64,000 nucleotides of DNA, taken from Yarrowia lipolytica (taxonomy: Eukaryota; Ascomycota; Dipodascomycetes; Dipodascales). This document shows, in pieces, positions 39,233-50,656 of this stretch. The stretch is taken from NCBI RefSeq assembly GCF_001761485.1, contig NC_090775.1, forward strand, positions 1,426,001 to 1,490,000, written 5' to 3'. The notes beneath the pieces are model-generated. The model was not told the origin of the DNA. It ran no database searches and saw only the letters and a list, made by a program, of their open reading frames with translations. The translations under genes were made by a program, and so were the position numbers. Within the stretch, counting starts at the first letter, position 1. Each line of letters begins with the position of its first letter.

Positions 39233-42200
39233 CCCAAGAGCGAGCGAGGTGCAGACAAAGACGCCGCCGTTTTGTTGTCTTTGCGTGCTCTGTTTGCGGA
39301 TGTGGCTGAGGAGACCAAGAACAAGAGAATCGGAGAGGCCGAGCAAACGCAGCTGAGCCCTAGAAAGCAACGATTGGGGCGACAACAATGGGGTCCGTGA
39401 GGCCTGCATATGTGGGCGGGAGGGGAAGCTCTCGAAGAGGGTATGTGGCATGGAGAAGCGGCAGCAGCAAATATAGGAGGTTTGGTGAGTAAGAAAAGTT
39501 GGACTAGGGCCGGCATGGGAGGGGGAATGGGAAACAACAGGGGGATTCGGCGGGAGGTTGGGCTCCTTCCGTCATGTGACCACAGACCCTGATACTGTGC
39601 AACGTGCCCCCTGCCTCGCGGTATGTGCGATGCCAGCATGTACAATACGATACGATACTCTCTCGCAAAACCAAAACATCCAGTGTGCACGGACGGCGTG
39701 TTTCACAACTCGTATTGTCACTTAAGCTTGTGGCAGAGCAGAGCAACAAGAATGGATGGAAGTGTAATGTATTGTTTTGGGGCTCCTTGTGTTGGATTCC
39801 TTGTCCGAGAGTTTTCATTTTTATTTTCTTCTTTTTATTTCGCCCTTCATTTTTTCATTTTTTTCTTCTTGTGTGCTAACAAAGCTCGCCACGAGGTCTC
39901 GACTCGACCTGACCATCGAAAACACTTGGTTTAGCGCCCCACAATACGAGAGCCAACGGCGCCACCGATCCGCTCGTGTGAGACAACTATGGACTATGGG
40001 CGATTATTGTCTCCACACCGTCCCAATCCGTCAGGGCTCACCTCCGGCCCATGCAGGTCATGCATCTTCACGTATTCAGATGCATACATGCACATGATTG
40101 GTCAGGTGGCATTGAGAGCCACCATTGAAATTACGGCCAGGATATTTTTTGAGGCCGTCTGCCGCGAGCGAGATTCATCTCCACCGCCGAAGTCGAAACG
40201 AGGGTTCCGATTGGCTTCGTTGGAAACAGACCAGCGCTATAGTACGATCACTCGTACAGTAGTCGGTCCAGATGGGGCTAAACGCTCGCTCGTATAACCT
40301 CATTTGTCTCGTTCTAAAACCCGTCTCCCAACAAGCCAAGCTCAACTCAGGGCCTTGTCTGCAAACCCAAATCCATCCGCACGCAGCATATCGTCGGAGA
40401 TTAGGGGTAGGCGTCCACCCATGAGGTGGTTCACCGAGTGATAGAACGAGGCTCTGGATATGGAGCGCTGGCGGCGGCTATAGAGACATGTTATCCACGG
40501 CTCTTGGGGAGGTACAGGAACCAATACCCGCGGTTGGGGCCCCGTTTGGGCCGAGAATATGGGGCGGAAATGGGGTCGGAAATGGGGTCGGAAAACCGAC
40601 AGAAAAGCCGACAAAAACAACTAACCGACAAAACAGAGAGATGGAGACAACACAGGCCATATGTGGTCTGTCGGCTGGCTGCGAACAAAGAGAGGTCAAT
40701 TCAGGGCAAGAAACGACGACCGAACAAAGAAGATGAGGTGCTAGATGCGGCCGAGTCCAAGGTGGTTTGACTCATGGCAGGCATGGATCTGCTCACACCT
40801 ACAGGACGAGTACGATACGACATCAGCTAATACCGGAAGCTCCAAGGGCCCATTTTTCCGATACGAGTAACCTTGACGACCTTGACGACATGGAGGAACA
40901 ACCTTTGGCGGTTATGCAAAATGTCAGGTGGTAATAATAATGGAGAGGGGCGTGGTGATGAGACAGGTACGACCGCGGCACGTACGAGGGACAAGTGTTT
41001 GTACTGTACCTGTCAAACAAGAGACGCTCCAACGGCCGTGTGATCCGTCTATTGTGCGGTATTATTTACCATGTGGACAACGCCATGTGAAAAGAAGGTC
41101 CTTTCTCCTCCCCCTTCTCCTCCTTCTCCCCTCCTCCTCATCTGGCTGCCCACTTGTACTTGTTCTCTGTTCGGAACGGACGGGGGAACTGCACTTCGGG
41201 GGAGCACCGCTGCCTCACCGTGGCGTACAAGTATCCGCACAAGTAGCAAGAACAAGCACAAGCGGAAGTCAGGCCGTCCGTACATGTGGTGCGCGGAGGG
41301 TGAGGCAGACCTCAAACAAGCCAGGGTGCGTCTGGATGGCCATTTCCGGGGTCGGATTGCTTGAAAACAACAAGTAAGTCGTGACGTAATGAGAGACTTG
41401 GGCACCAGTGAGGTTACAGAAGGATGTGGAATGCGAGAATGAGTAAGATGCGATACTTTTACAATTCAGGACAACAGCTCCAGTCATTGTACGGTATGTA
41501 CTGTACTCGTCTTGTATCAAGACCACGACAGCGACTGTCGTACTTGTACAGTATTACAAGTCACTTTGACCAGAATCAATCGTCTACGAGTGAGATGTAC
41601 AGTATGAGTATGTACAGTACTTGTACCGCACGAGTACTTGTACCGCACTAGTACTTGTACCATACTCGTACCTCCAATCTCGAATGAGGGTGAAACGCCA
41701 AACAACCAGACCGACCCGTCAGGATACACAGTGTACGATACACTACACATTTGCCATACACACAGAAAACTCGGCAAAGACGCGCCTTGCTATGTCCTTG
41801 TGGAGTCGTATCCACGATATTTGCTCACTTGACGCAAACATTTACTCTCTGCACTCGACTAAAACGTCCAAACCTGCAACCTCTGCAACCCCAGCATCAA
41901 AAGTCACACCACCGGACGGATAGGGTTTCATTGTCGGAGGTGGAGAGCCTCGGAACGGAGATACGTCTGCTTACGTCACAGCCGACGGAGTTTACTGGAG
42001 ATGGTGTCCTCTCAAGTATGCACCAATCCCTCTGAGCCGTCTACAAGTGCATGTGTTTGGTTGTATTGCACGAGTGTACGAGTAACGCTACAGCTACAGT
42101 ACAACCTGTAAAGTAGTGGTTATGTACATACTCACCTTCATGACTCTCAGTGGAATTATGTCGACCTTCACGTGGGTTATTCGATATTAATCATCACCAT

Positions 42201-42895
42201 GGTGATAATAATGACAGGAATGTCAATACAAGACCGTATAGACAAACCTCCGATCAGCTCATATGTACATCTCCCCAGCTTCGGAAAAATATTACTCCGG
42301 CTGCGAGAAATGTACGAAATTACGGTGGTGCACGAGTACAGGACTGATCCACTTGTGTTATTTTACTTGATTATTACTTGTATATATTATCATCAGCAAT
42401 GACTGTCTGTACTGCAAGGACACAAGAAAACTTGCACAATTACTCGAAATATCAACAATCACGGACCACGCCATTCATTGAGAGCCACGTGCGGAAAGAG
42501 CCGTACCAACGGGGTATGAGCATTCCCTATTTCCCTTCATTATAGGGTTGATTTGGGGGTCGGAGCGTACACACGATGCCACCGTCAAAAGTGACCCTTT
42601 TTGTAACCAAAAAGGCACAAATCACATTTGGGTGCTACTCACGTGATTTACATACCTTCCAACTCCTTTTCAAAACCAATTTTCGTCCGTTCGAGCACTC
42701 TCTGGCGCTTTTCGAGCCACCCCACAGTACCGTTTTTCCGGACTTTATTTTAAAATATATCGTAAAAAGCTGGACCTATCGAAGTCCCCCCCAGTAATCA
42801 ATGGGAAAATAAAGTTGCCTGAATAAACCACAATTGCCTATCTGGGCCTGCATGAATCCTCACAACACGCTGTTCTATTCCCCACCAACCACACG

Positions 42896-44718
42896 ATGGA
42901 AGTGAGTATTTGCGCCAGACGGGCGTTTGCACCGACTACAAACACGACACACACACGTTGACGCGCCCCAACAGGCCCCAGGCGCGTTTCTACCGCCAAA
43001 TTGACACTCTCCGCGATGGACTGCATGATGCCGGCGGCGTGGCGAACCTCACGACACAATGTGAGCCAAATCGAGCCAGTCGTCAAGATCAGTTGCCAGT
43101 GCCAGACCTGAATGCTGCAAAGATTTCGGTTGTGTGAGATACAGTTGAGCCAGCGTTTCTGATGGGATTGTGTCGCTAGTTGAAGTGGTGTTGTCAGTTG
43201 GTGGAGTATGATGCGGTCGGATACTAATTGTTATTGGTGGTCGTGTCGCTGGAAGCTGGCTCTATACGACCTGCTATATGATGCCACCTGTGCGACTGGC
43301 TGGCTCTATACCCTCATCTGAATTACTCAGTTGTCACTCTGACCATTCTCCTCCGTTCCGTACTAATCCAGCACCTTCGAAAACTCGACAGCCCCAACGT
43401 CCCATGGAGACAGATCATTGTGGGCACCGCCATTGGCGACTACCTGCTTGAGTCTTACCTTAACTACAGACAGTACCAGGTCTACAAGCGAACCGAGGTG
43501 CCTGCCAGCCTGCAGGGTATTGTCTCCCAGGAGAAGCTGACTGAATCCAACGACTACTCCATGGCCAAGATGCGGTTCTCCTTCGTCCACTCCACCTACT
43601 CCCTTGTCAATTTCCTTGCCACCATCCATTTCAACGTCATCCCCAAAATCTTCCATGTCACCAAGATGGGCTTCACAAAGAGAATCGCCCCCAAGCTTGC
43701 CGGTGCCACCTTCTTTGGTGCCAAGACCCTCCACAAGCTCGCCCTGTCAACCCCCGTTCACACCGCCTTTGCTTTCAACGTCTTTGGCCTCGTTAGCTCC
43801 CTGCTGGAGCTGCCTTTCTCTTACTACAAGAATTTTGTGCTGGAGAAGAAGTACGGCTTCAACAAGATGACCCCCAAGACCTTTGTTCTCGACTTCTTCA
43901 AGGAGCAGGCCCTCTCTTTTACCATCCAGGGTCTGTACATTGGCATCTTTGAGAAGATTCTGATCAAGTTTGGTCTGTCTTTCGTCCCCTACTTTACTGG
44001 CTTTGTTGTGGTTCTCCAGATTGTGCTTATGTACGCCGTTCCTACTCTGATCATGCCCATGTTCAACAAGTTTGAAAAGCTTGAGGACGGCGAGCTCAAG
44101 GACCGATCCGAGGCTCTTGCCAAGAAGCTGGACTTCCCTCTTTCCGACCTTTATGTCATTGACGGCTCTACCCGATCCGCTCACTCCAATGCCTTCTTCA
44201 CCGGTTTGCCTTGGAAGAAGCAGATTGTCCTGTACGACACTCTGATCGAGCAATGCTCCACCGACGAGATTGAGGCCATTCTTGGCCACGAGCTCGGTCA
44301 CTGGAAGATGAACCATATCCTGCAGACGCTGCTTGCCGGCAACGCAAACATTCTGACTCTGACTCTTGGATTCCTGGCGTTTGCTCACAACGACTCTTTT
44401 TACACCTCTCTCGGCTTCTTCAGCAACGACCGACCCGCCGCCTACCTGTTCAACACCCTTTATCTGCAGGTCATCAGCCCCATCCAGTACGGTGTCACCT
44501 TCCTGATGAACGGCATGTCTCGAAAGAACGAGTTTGAGGCCGACCAGTTCTCCAAGGACCTTGGCTATGGCGATGCTCTGGCCAAGAGTCTGATCACCAT
44601 CCACCAGGAGAACCTCAGCAACTACGACGGCGATTGGCTGTACAACTCGTACCACCGATCCCATCCTCTGCTGCTGGAGCGACTTGAGGCGATTGGCTAC
44701 AAGCCCAAGGCTCAATAA
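42896..44718 (+). CDS. STE24: CAAX prenyl protease 1 (Ste24), spliced
   Basis: A 450-residue multi-pass ER/inner-nuclear-membrane zinc protease of family M48 that trims prenylated proteins such as the a-factor precursor. The zinc site is HELGH (residues about 308-312), with the third ligand in the later NEFEADQF block. The start is spliced. Exon 1 is ATGGAA at 42896-42901, then donor GTGAGT. Exon 2 starts at 43372 after the branch/acceptor TACTAATCCAG, giving MEHLRKLDSPNVPW. This lines up with the yeast Ste24 N-terminus (MFDLK...LDHPNIPW), and the total length matches (yeast 453). Without the intron the frame would lack the conserved start. Confidence 0.92.
42902..43371 (+). other. STE24 intron
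   Basis: 470 bases from GTGAGT to AG, with branch-like CTAAT two bases before the acceptor AG, typical of this yeast. It interrupts the gene after only two codons. Confidence 0.85.
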
Positions 44719-45027
44719 GTGCGCACTGTCGCACGGACTGAAGGAGATGTATAGTATGTAGTATAGTATAGTAAATAGTGATTCAACCGAATTATTGAAG
44801 AATGTAAAGTACAAGTAGTGGAGATTCTTTTAGGTCGACTCGACCGGAGGTTCTGGTATCCTCACATGTTTACTTCCTCTCATGGTTGTTCGGACGTTGT
44901 TCTCACTTCTTTTACAGCATGGTAGATAGAGTCGGAAACACTCGAACTACGTTCTCGTATTTCGTCCTGATGATAAATAGGCGCTAATGCATTTTCATTT
45001 TTATGTAAAGTACAACCACTAAACACT
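44719..45027. other. Convergent intergenic region
   Basis: 309 bases between STE24 and RPS13. It holds both 3' ends and repeats of TATAGTATAG (about 44750-44770). Nothing else seen. Confidence 0.5.
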
Positions 45028-45847
45028 CTAGTTGACAAGAGCGGAAGCAGTGGCGGACTCGTACTTCCAGGTGGGGGGCAGAACACCAACAGACTTGTAG
45101 TATCGGGCAAGTCGGTGGATTCGAGACTCGATGAGAATGAGTCGGAACTTGGAGTCGGCGTCCTTTCGGTTCTTGTCGAGGTGCTTTCGCACAGACACAG
45201 CCTTCTTGATAAGGTGGTAGAGATCCTCGGGAATCTCGGGGGCAAGGCCTCTCTGTCAGCAGTGTTCAAAATGTGTAATTTCTCAAACAACCAATCAGAG
45301 GTTCTGGTTACCTGTGTGGAGACAAATGGTGTCGTCTGCAGTAATCACACTGTTTGACGAGTACTATGTTCTTCCACGATTCTACATGTTGTAGCGTTGA
45401 CTAAAGTGAGTAGTATGAGTTGCACGAAAGAGACGTACAACACATCAAAACTTGCACTTTCGTTAAACGGAGTTAACTTGAAGAAGGTCTTTGACGAGCA
45501 GTAGCGGATGGTCATATCCATTTGAGCTCGGCAAAAACCATTCAACCCGTTTTGTTCCATTTCCAACAGGACCACAACCTCTGTGTTAATACCAATAACC
45601 ATTAATACTCACCGTTGGACTTCAGGATTCGCAGAATCTTGTTACCAGTGGCAACCTTGACCTGGGAGACACCGTGGGAGTCTCGCAGGAGGACACCAAT
45701 CTGAGAGGGGGTAAGACCCTTTCGAGCGTACTTGATGATCTGCTCAACGACAGCGTCGGGGGTGAGCTTGAACCAAGAAGGAGCGTTTCGAGAGTAGGGG
45801 ATGGCGGAGGCGCTCATTCCCTTTCCTTTGCTGTGCATTCGACCCAT
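45028..45847 (-). CDS. RPS13: Small ribosomal subunit protein uS15 (Rps13), spliced
   Basis: Two exons, complement(45028..45248, 45613..45847), giving 151 residues, the same length as yeast Rps13. Exon 1 encodes [20 protein letters not shown] to LRILKSN and the first base of the Gly codon. Exon 2 resumes with Gly then [16 protein letters not shown] and ends TASALVN. This is a core protein of the cytosolic 40S subunit that binds 18S rRNA. The reading phase requires the acceptor to be the second AG of CTGACAGAG; use of the first AG would put exon 2 out of frame. Confidence 0.97.
45249..45612 (-). other. RPS13 intron
   Basis: 364 bases on the minus strand, donor GTGAGT, branch CTGAC directly followed by AGAG with the acceptor at the second AG. 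The coding frame on both sides fixes the borders. Confidence 0.9.
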
Positions 45848-46885
45848 TTTTGATTAGTTTGTTGTGGAGATGGTGAAAGTGAAAAGTTCAGCTGGGTTTT
45901 TACCACCGTGGTTGGGAGAGGTGTGAGTGGAAGAGTGTGACTGTCTTTCCCGATTGGGACAGTCATGTGAAAAGTTTATTGGTAGTATTGGGAGATGCAC
46001 GTGAGCAGAGGAAAAAAGGGGATGACTAAAAAGCTTAATTTATACTATGTCATGAATATAATTCAGGAGATAAAAAATAAAATAAAAAAATCGTGTGAAA
46101 AGTCCAAGCCACAGGAGGAAGGGTAACAGATATGAGTGGTGGGAAATAAAAATGGGTGGTGATCTATGGTATAGTTGAGGACAAGTTACGAATGTTGCAA
46201 AAAAGTTGAGATCTTGGCCAACATCCAGATATGACTACAGGTGAAGAGTATATACTTCAACACATCCACAGAGATCGGTAGAGACTATAGTGTAGACAAG
46301 TCAGCAATGAGAACAATATATACGACAAGAGTAGGGGCACCTGTCACAAATACAGTATGTACTACAGTGTACTGTACATACTTGTAATATGTACACTATG
46401 ATCCAGACTCTTGCATAAGCCTGTTCATACATGCATCGAACTGTAGCTACCAGACACCCCCGTACAAGTAATCTGTCCCTCAACATAGACAGTTGCAATA
46501 GTATCTTCTTATAGATACAATCACCACATCCTGTATGCTTTCACACTGCTGTTTTTAGCCCTTTTTAGAGTCTTTGGCAACTGTCTCACTTGTGGTTTAT
46601 CTGAGACCCAAGATCGCGAAAACATTGGTCATAAGTACAGAAACAAAGAACGAGTGGAAACAGAATGGTAACAGGCATTACCTGTGTGTGAGAAGCACCC
46701 ACCAAGAATCACTTACCTATGTTTGTCGCAATTCATATTTCCTTCTCCCCCGATTAGAGTTGCCGATATGCGAGATAACGAATTAGCTTGGTTAGCTTGG
46801 GGGGAGCTACGTTGTCGAGGTCAAAGAAGTATGTCATTAATACGTACGTAAAGTCGTCATATCAGATCCTTCACAGCTTGGATAG
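45848..46885. other. RPS13 promoter and PBI2-like 3' flank
   Basis: 1.04 kb. The RPS13-proximal part should hold its promoter, without a TATA box. A GTAC-motif cluster lies at about 46350-46395. No gene. Confidence 0.45.
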
Positions 46886-47621
46886 CTAGTTGATGGAAAC
46901 CTCCTGGTCCTTCTCGATAGACTTGATGTTAGGGTCGGACTCAAAGGTGGAAACGTGGTCGGCGGGGATGTCGGCGCTGGGTTAGTATGAAAGCTAGGGC
47001 GTAGGTCCAAGTGGACAACAGGAAAAGGGAGGACAATCAATTCCAACATTTGCTGTGATGGTGGATGGTTTTTGGGACATGTGGCTTGCACGGTACCATA
47101 ACAGCGACGACATCAATCGGAGAAGAGGCAACGTGGACAGCGAATCACGAAGTGCGAATATCTCCTCCGTCGTTCCACAGACATCACCACCTTCTATAGC
47201 ACCCGAGCCTCATCACGCCCTCAATGGACACGCCTCAATGGACACGCCTCAATTGACGCGCACGGCTCCACGGTGGCGACCACAGTAAACATCACGGTGT
47301 CTCCACGTTGACTCAATGCACAAACATACACAGAATTCCCCTCATGGGCTCGTGACCCGTGTGGACGCGTGTCCTCACAACACCTCTTCGCCATGAATAA
47401 CACAAAGCCTTGGACTTTGCGCCTCTCGTTGGTACTCACGCAAATCCGTTGATGAGGTCGTACTCGTGGGTCACCTTTCCTCCAATAGAGGAGACCTTGT
47501 CCTTGACGTCCTTGACCTTGGCGGCGTCGGAGTCGTCCTTGAGGAGAATGATGTATTTCTGGTCGGGCATTTTCAAATGGCGTGTTGTGGACAGAAGTCG
47601 CTTGTAGAGGAGAGAAGACAT
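46886..47621 (-). CDS. PBI2: Proteinase inhibitor I9 / Pbi2-like small protein, spliced
   Basis: Two exons on the minus strand: 46886-46976 and an exon ending at 47440. The body MPDQKYIILLKDDSDAAKVK...HEYDLINGFA plus exon 2 (ADIPADHVSTFESDPNIKSI...) is a propeptide-inhibitor (I9) fold. It resembles yeast Pbi2/LMA1, which inhibits vacuolar proteinase B and takes part in vacuole fusion. Starting at the ATG at 47570 gives 73 residues, the size of yeast Pbi2 (75). Starting at 47621 adds MSSLLYKRLLSTTRHLK, basic and without acidic residues like a mitochondrial presequence, giving 90. I list the longer form. A third in-frame ATG lies at 47651. The intron is 46977-47439. Confidence 0.82.
46977..47439 (-). 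other. Intron of the PBI2-like gene
   Basis: 463 bases, donor GTGAGT, and CTAACCCAG at the acceptor. It joins the split Ala codon GC|C in frame. Confidence 0.88.
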
Positions 47622-47651
47622 GTTGTGCTGCAGTGGCGTTATCGTTATCAT

Positions 47652-48622
47652 TGCTGCATTAGAGTTTGGGTGGGGTTGCTGTTATGAGATGACGCACGAC
47701 ATGCTGTAGCCATTATGTGATAGTGGCGTTGGGGGACACGAGTGTCATGTAGATGCAGTGGGAGGGGGAAATGGAGTGTTTATATAGTGCAAGAAATGAC
47801 ACGAAACGAGTGACACAGAGCCAAACTTCCTACAAGTACAATATATCGGCATTTGATTCCTCTACCGTTAGCTAAGTAAAGCCCTGTCTGGGCACATTCA
47901 ACTTCAATTGTCCCAATAGCCGCATCCAAATCATTAACAAAATCCAAGTAACTTAGTTGAATGATATGCACTATAGTTCATGAAAACGAGATGATATTGA
48001 TGACGTTTATCTGACAATGTCTGACAATATGAGTCCAAAATCACAATAAATGACCCTCTCTGACTCCTATAAAACCGACCATAACACTCACCTTCTTCAG
48101 CAACCTCCTCGCATTCACGTCTCTGCTCTGCCTCCTTCACCCCTTCCACCCCGCCTCAGATCGTCGTGCAGGTCGAGCAGCCTTGGGAAAAAGCGCGCAT
48201 TTTGAAGTTGGCGACTTGGGAGGCGAATACGAGACAAGCAACGGAAACCCGCGATATAATTGACCCGTCACGACGATGCCACGGTATCCATTCAGCTCGT
48301 TTCAGTCCACTGGTTGACACCCCACTTTCCAGATAGCGTTTTGAATGCTGCCTTAATTCGCGAATAAAAAAAAGCATCATGTTGGTGACTTTGGTCTGCA
48401 ACATGTGGGGCGTCGGGTCACTGACACGGCCGTGGGCGAGACGTCTTATATAAAGAGCCAATGTCCAGCTTTATTTCCGCCTCAGAGACACCACCCGGGT
48501 CGGTCTTGTTCCACCAACACCTCATCTACGATACATAAAGTTCAAAACTAACCCTCATATCATATCGCCAGACGTGCTCCAGCAACTTACCCACCCTCTA
48601 CTACCACCGCCCACACCCCACC
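47652..48622. other. Divergent promoter region
   Basis: 970 bases between the divergent PBI2-like gene and the gene at 48623. It contains TATATAAA (48447-48454) for the latter and a pyrimidine-rich, C-rich leader (48480-48620). No coding frame is recognised. Confidence 0.5.
48447..48454 (+). promoter_or_regulatory. TATA box of the gene at 48623
   Basis: TATATAAA about 170 bases before the start codon, with a CT-rich leader between, a common yeast layout. Confidence 0.5.
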
Positions 48623-49540
48623 ATGAGCTTTGAATACAAAAACTCGGAGAAAGTCCTACGGGAACTCGTCGACATTGATGGCCACCTGACCCTCCAGGAC
48701 CGAAAGGAGCTGGCCAGTGCCATTGGCCGGGCTGAAATGAACGCCCTGACGTTTGACTGGGGAGGAACCGTGGCCGCCTTCTCGGGGTTCATCTACCTCT
48801 ACAAGTACAAGCCCCAGAAGTATCTCGGCACTCCCGGCAAAAAGATTGCCACCTACGGTACTCTGATCCTCGGAGGAATGCTCATCAGCGCCGGATCACA
48901 CGTTTACTTTGCCTCCAACCTGGTGAAGCAGTTTGAAGGAAAAGAGTACCCCTACAAGGCCGCACAGCTCGTAGCCACCTCAAATCTGGCCCTGTGGTGG
49001 GCCTACTACAAGATGACCGCCGAGGAGCCCCAGAACTCGTTGTCCAACCCCAAGATGCTGCAAAACATGGAGGAGCGTCTCAACCTCAAGAAGGGCACCC
49101 TGACCTCTCTGCCCCCCACCCAGAACCAGATGGCGCTGCCCAAGACGGAACAGGACAAGCAGAACGACGAGTCCAAGGACGAGCGGCCGTGGAACAAGCT
49201 GGCCAGCGACTCTTTTGGCAACTCCAAGGACGACATCTGGGGAGAGGAGCCCGAGAAGGTCGAGGAGTCCGACACCCCTCTGACCAAGTCGTGGGACGAT
49301 ATCCGAAAGGATGCAGGCGTCAAGCAGGGCACCTGGAACAGACCCGCCGCTGCTCCCACTCCCAACAAGGACGCTGGTATTCCTCAGATTCCCATTTCCG
49401 AGAGACCCAACGCTTCTTCCGATAGCGATGGCCAGGGTCTTGGACTTGCCCAGGCTGAGTTTGACCGACAGCTCGATCTGGAGCGACAGGGATACAAGTC
49501 CACCGACGATTTCTCCGAGAGCGAGAAGAAGTGGAAGTAG
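48623..49540 (+). CDS. Membrane protein of unknown function, two membrane segments
   Basis: A 305-residue protein. A short charged N-terminus (MSFEYKNSEKVLRELVDIDG) precedes two hydrophobic segments at about 43-60 (FDWGGTVAAFSGFIYLYK) and 75-95 (IATYGTLILGGMLISAGSH). A third, weaker one lies at about 112-128. The second half (about 130-305) is hydrophilic and rich in Lys, Glu, Ser and Pro, with Trp-containing short motifs (RPWNKLAS, DDIWGEE, KSWDDIRKDAG, GTWNRPAA) that look like linear binding sites. The topology recalls small mitochondrial or ER membrane proteins; I recognise no family. Codon use is biased, suggesting good expression. Confidence 0.8.
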   Translation: MSFEYKNSEKVLRELVDIDGHLTLQDRKELASAIGRAEMNALTFDWGGTVAAFSGFIYLYKYKPQKYLGTPGKKIATYGTLILGGMLISAGSHVYFASNLVKQFEGKEYPYKAAQLVATSNLALWWAYYKMTAEEPQNSLSNPKMLQNMEERLNLKKGTLTSLPPTQNQMALPKTEQDKQNDESKDERPWNKLASDSFGNSKDDIWGEEPEKVEESDTPLTKSWDDIRKDAGVKQGTWNRPAAAPTPNKDAGIPQIPISERPNASSDSDGQGLGLAQAEFDRQLDLERQGYKSTDDFSESEKKWK

Positions 49541-49588
49541 TCCTTGGAACCAAACGACCATCGACATGTATATAATGAACTAGATCTG

Positions 49589-49590
<2 letters not shown>

Positions 49591-49628
<38 letters not shown>

Positions 49629-49634
49629 AGAGAA
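49591..49634. repeat. (AG)n microsatellite
   Basis: About 16 uninterrupted AG units followed by interrupted ones, 50 bases after the stop codon of the gene at 48623 and probably in its 3' UTR. Confidence 0.92.
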
Positions 49635-49813
49635 GAAAGCAGCCGGAGATGTAATCGTCCGTCGCTGGGTGTAAAATCATTGTTTTGCCATTGAGCTGAC
49701 TTTAGTCACTCCACTCCCTTGTATCATTGATGTTCATATAATTAAATCATTACGTCTATAAATCATGTCTTATTTAGATGTGTGCCCGCTGCTGACGAAC
49801 GACCACGGGCTTT

Positions 49814-50656
49814 CTAGAGGTTGTTGACATACTTCAAGTCCTCATTGTACTTGACATCCTCTTCGTCAAGTTTACCCTCAACCCTCTTGGCAGCCTTCTT
49901 GACCTGCTCAGTCTCCTCGGGGGTGAAAGGGAAACCCTTCTGGTTGAGCAGCACCAGCACGTGCAGAGATCGTTCCAGCGAGGGAATGTGGTCGTCGGTC
50001 TCGAGCTCCTTGACGAGGATATCGAACACCTGTCTCTTCTCCTCGGGCTTCATGAGGTCGGTCTCGGACTCCAGAATGCCTGTGAGAACTCCAAGGGTCT
50101 TGGACTTGACCTGGGCGGTCGCGTCGGGCTTGAGGTGGCCCACGACCTTCTTCAGACCGTCAGCAGACTCAAACAGCTTGTATGCGTCGTCGCAGTTTCG
50201 GATGGCAGACGCCAGAGCAAACAGCGACTTGACCACTACCTCGGGGTCGTCGTGGCTAGTCAGGTCGACCAGCTTCTTGATTCCGGCATCGCCTTGTTCA
50301 ACAAGAGCCTCCTGCGATTTGGGGTTGTTCTGGGTCGCAGTAGCAACCACCCAGGCAGCCAGCTTCTGCAGAGAAGGGTGAGGAGAGCTCAATTGCGCCA
50401 GCAGAGGCTCCCACAGCTTTAGGTTCTTCATCATGTTGGCATTATCGAGGTTCTCCACCAGCATCTCAAAGTTGTCAAACGCCACCTCCTTGTCTTCCAG
50501 CTTGTTATCGGGCTGGGTGATGACCACCATGGCCTGCACCATGAGCTGGGCATCGTCGGGCGCCCCAAACAGCTGCGCCAGCAGCTTGGGGTCTGGTGGA
50601 GGCTCGTTGGTGCCCTCCTGTTGCTGCTTAACCGACCATGCTAGTAATTTGTCCAT
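49814..50656 (-). CDS. FES1: Hsp70 nucleotide exchange factor Fes1
   Basis: A 280-residue armadillo-type protein of the Fes1/HspBP1 family, which releases ADP from cytosolic Hsp70 (Ssa) and helps degrade misfolded proteins. The opening MDKLLAWSVKQQQEG and the LAQLFGAPDD stretch are typical of fungal Fes1. Helical repeats follow (DNANMMKNLKLWEPLLAQL; WVVATATQNNPKSQEALVE; VVKSLFALASAIRNC; FDILVKELETDDHIPSLERS). Length matches yeast Fes1 (290). Uninterrupted, with no signal peptide. Confidence 0.95.
   Translation of the reverse strand: MDKLLAWSVKQQQEGTNEPPPDPKLLAQLFGAPDDAQLMVQAMVVITQPDNKLEDKEVAFDNFEMLVENLDNANMMKNLKLWEPLLAQLSSPHPSLQKLAAWVVATATQNNPKSQEALVEQGDAGIKKLVDLTSHDDPEVVVKSLFALASAIRNCDDAYKLFESADGLKKVVGHLKPDATAQVKSKTLGVLTGILESETDLMKPEEKRQVFDILVKELETDDHIPSLERSLHVLVLLNQKGFPFTPEETEQVKKAAKRVEGKLDEEDVKYNEDLKYVNNL

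Larger units (their letters stand above)
39031..42895. other. Long non-coding region
   Basis: 3.9 kb between the zinc-finger gene and STE24, which are divergent. Seen here: an (AG)n run at 39215-39232, T-rich DNA at 39810-39870, the repeat ATGGGGTCGGA with CCGACAAAA blocks (about 40560-40640), and a very dense GTAC-motif patch at 41490-41680. No frame carries a recognisable domain. Confidence 0.5.

Noticed and set aside
43747-44814. 355-codon frame antisense to STE24
   Set aside because: Opposite a conserved, highly biased gene; no domain.
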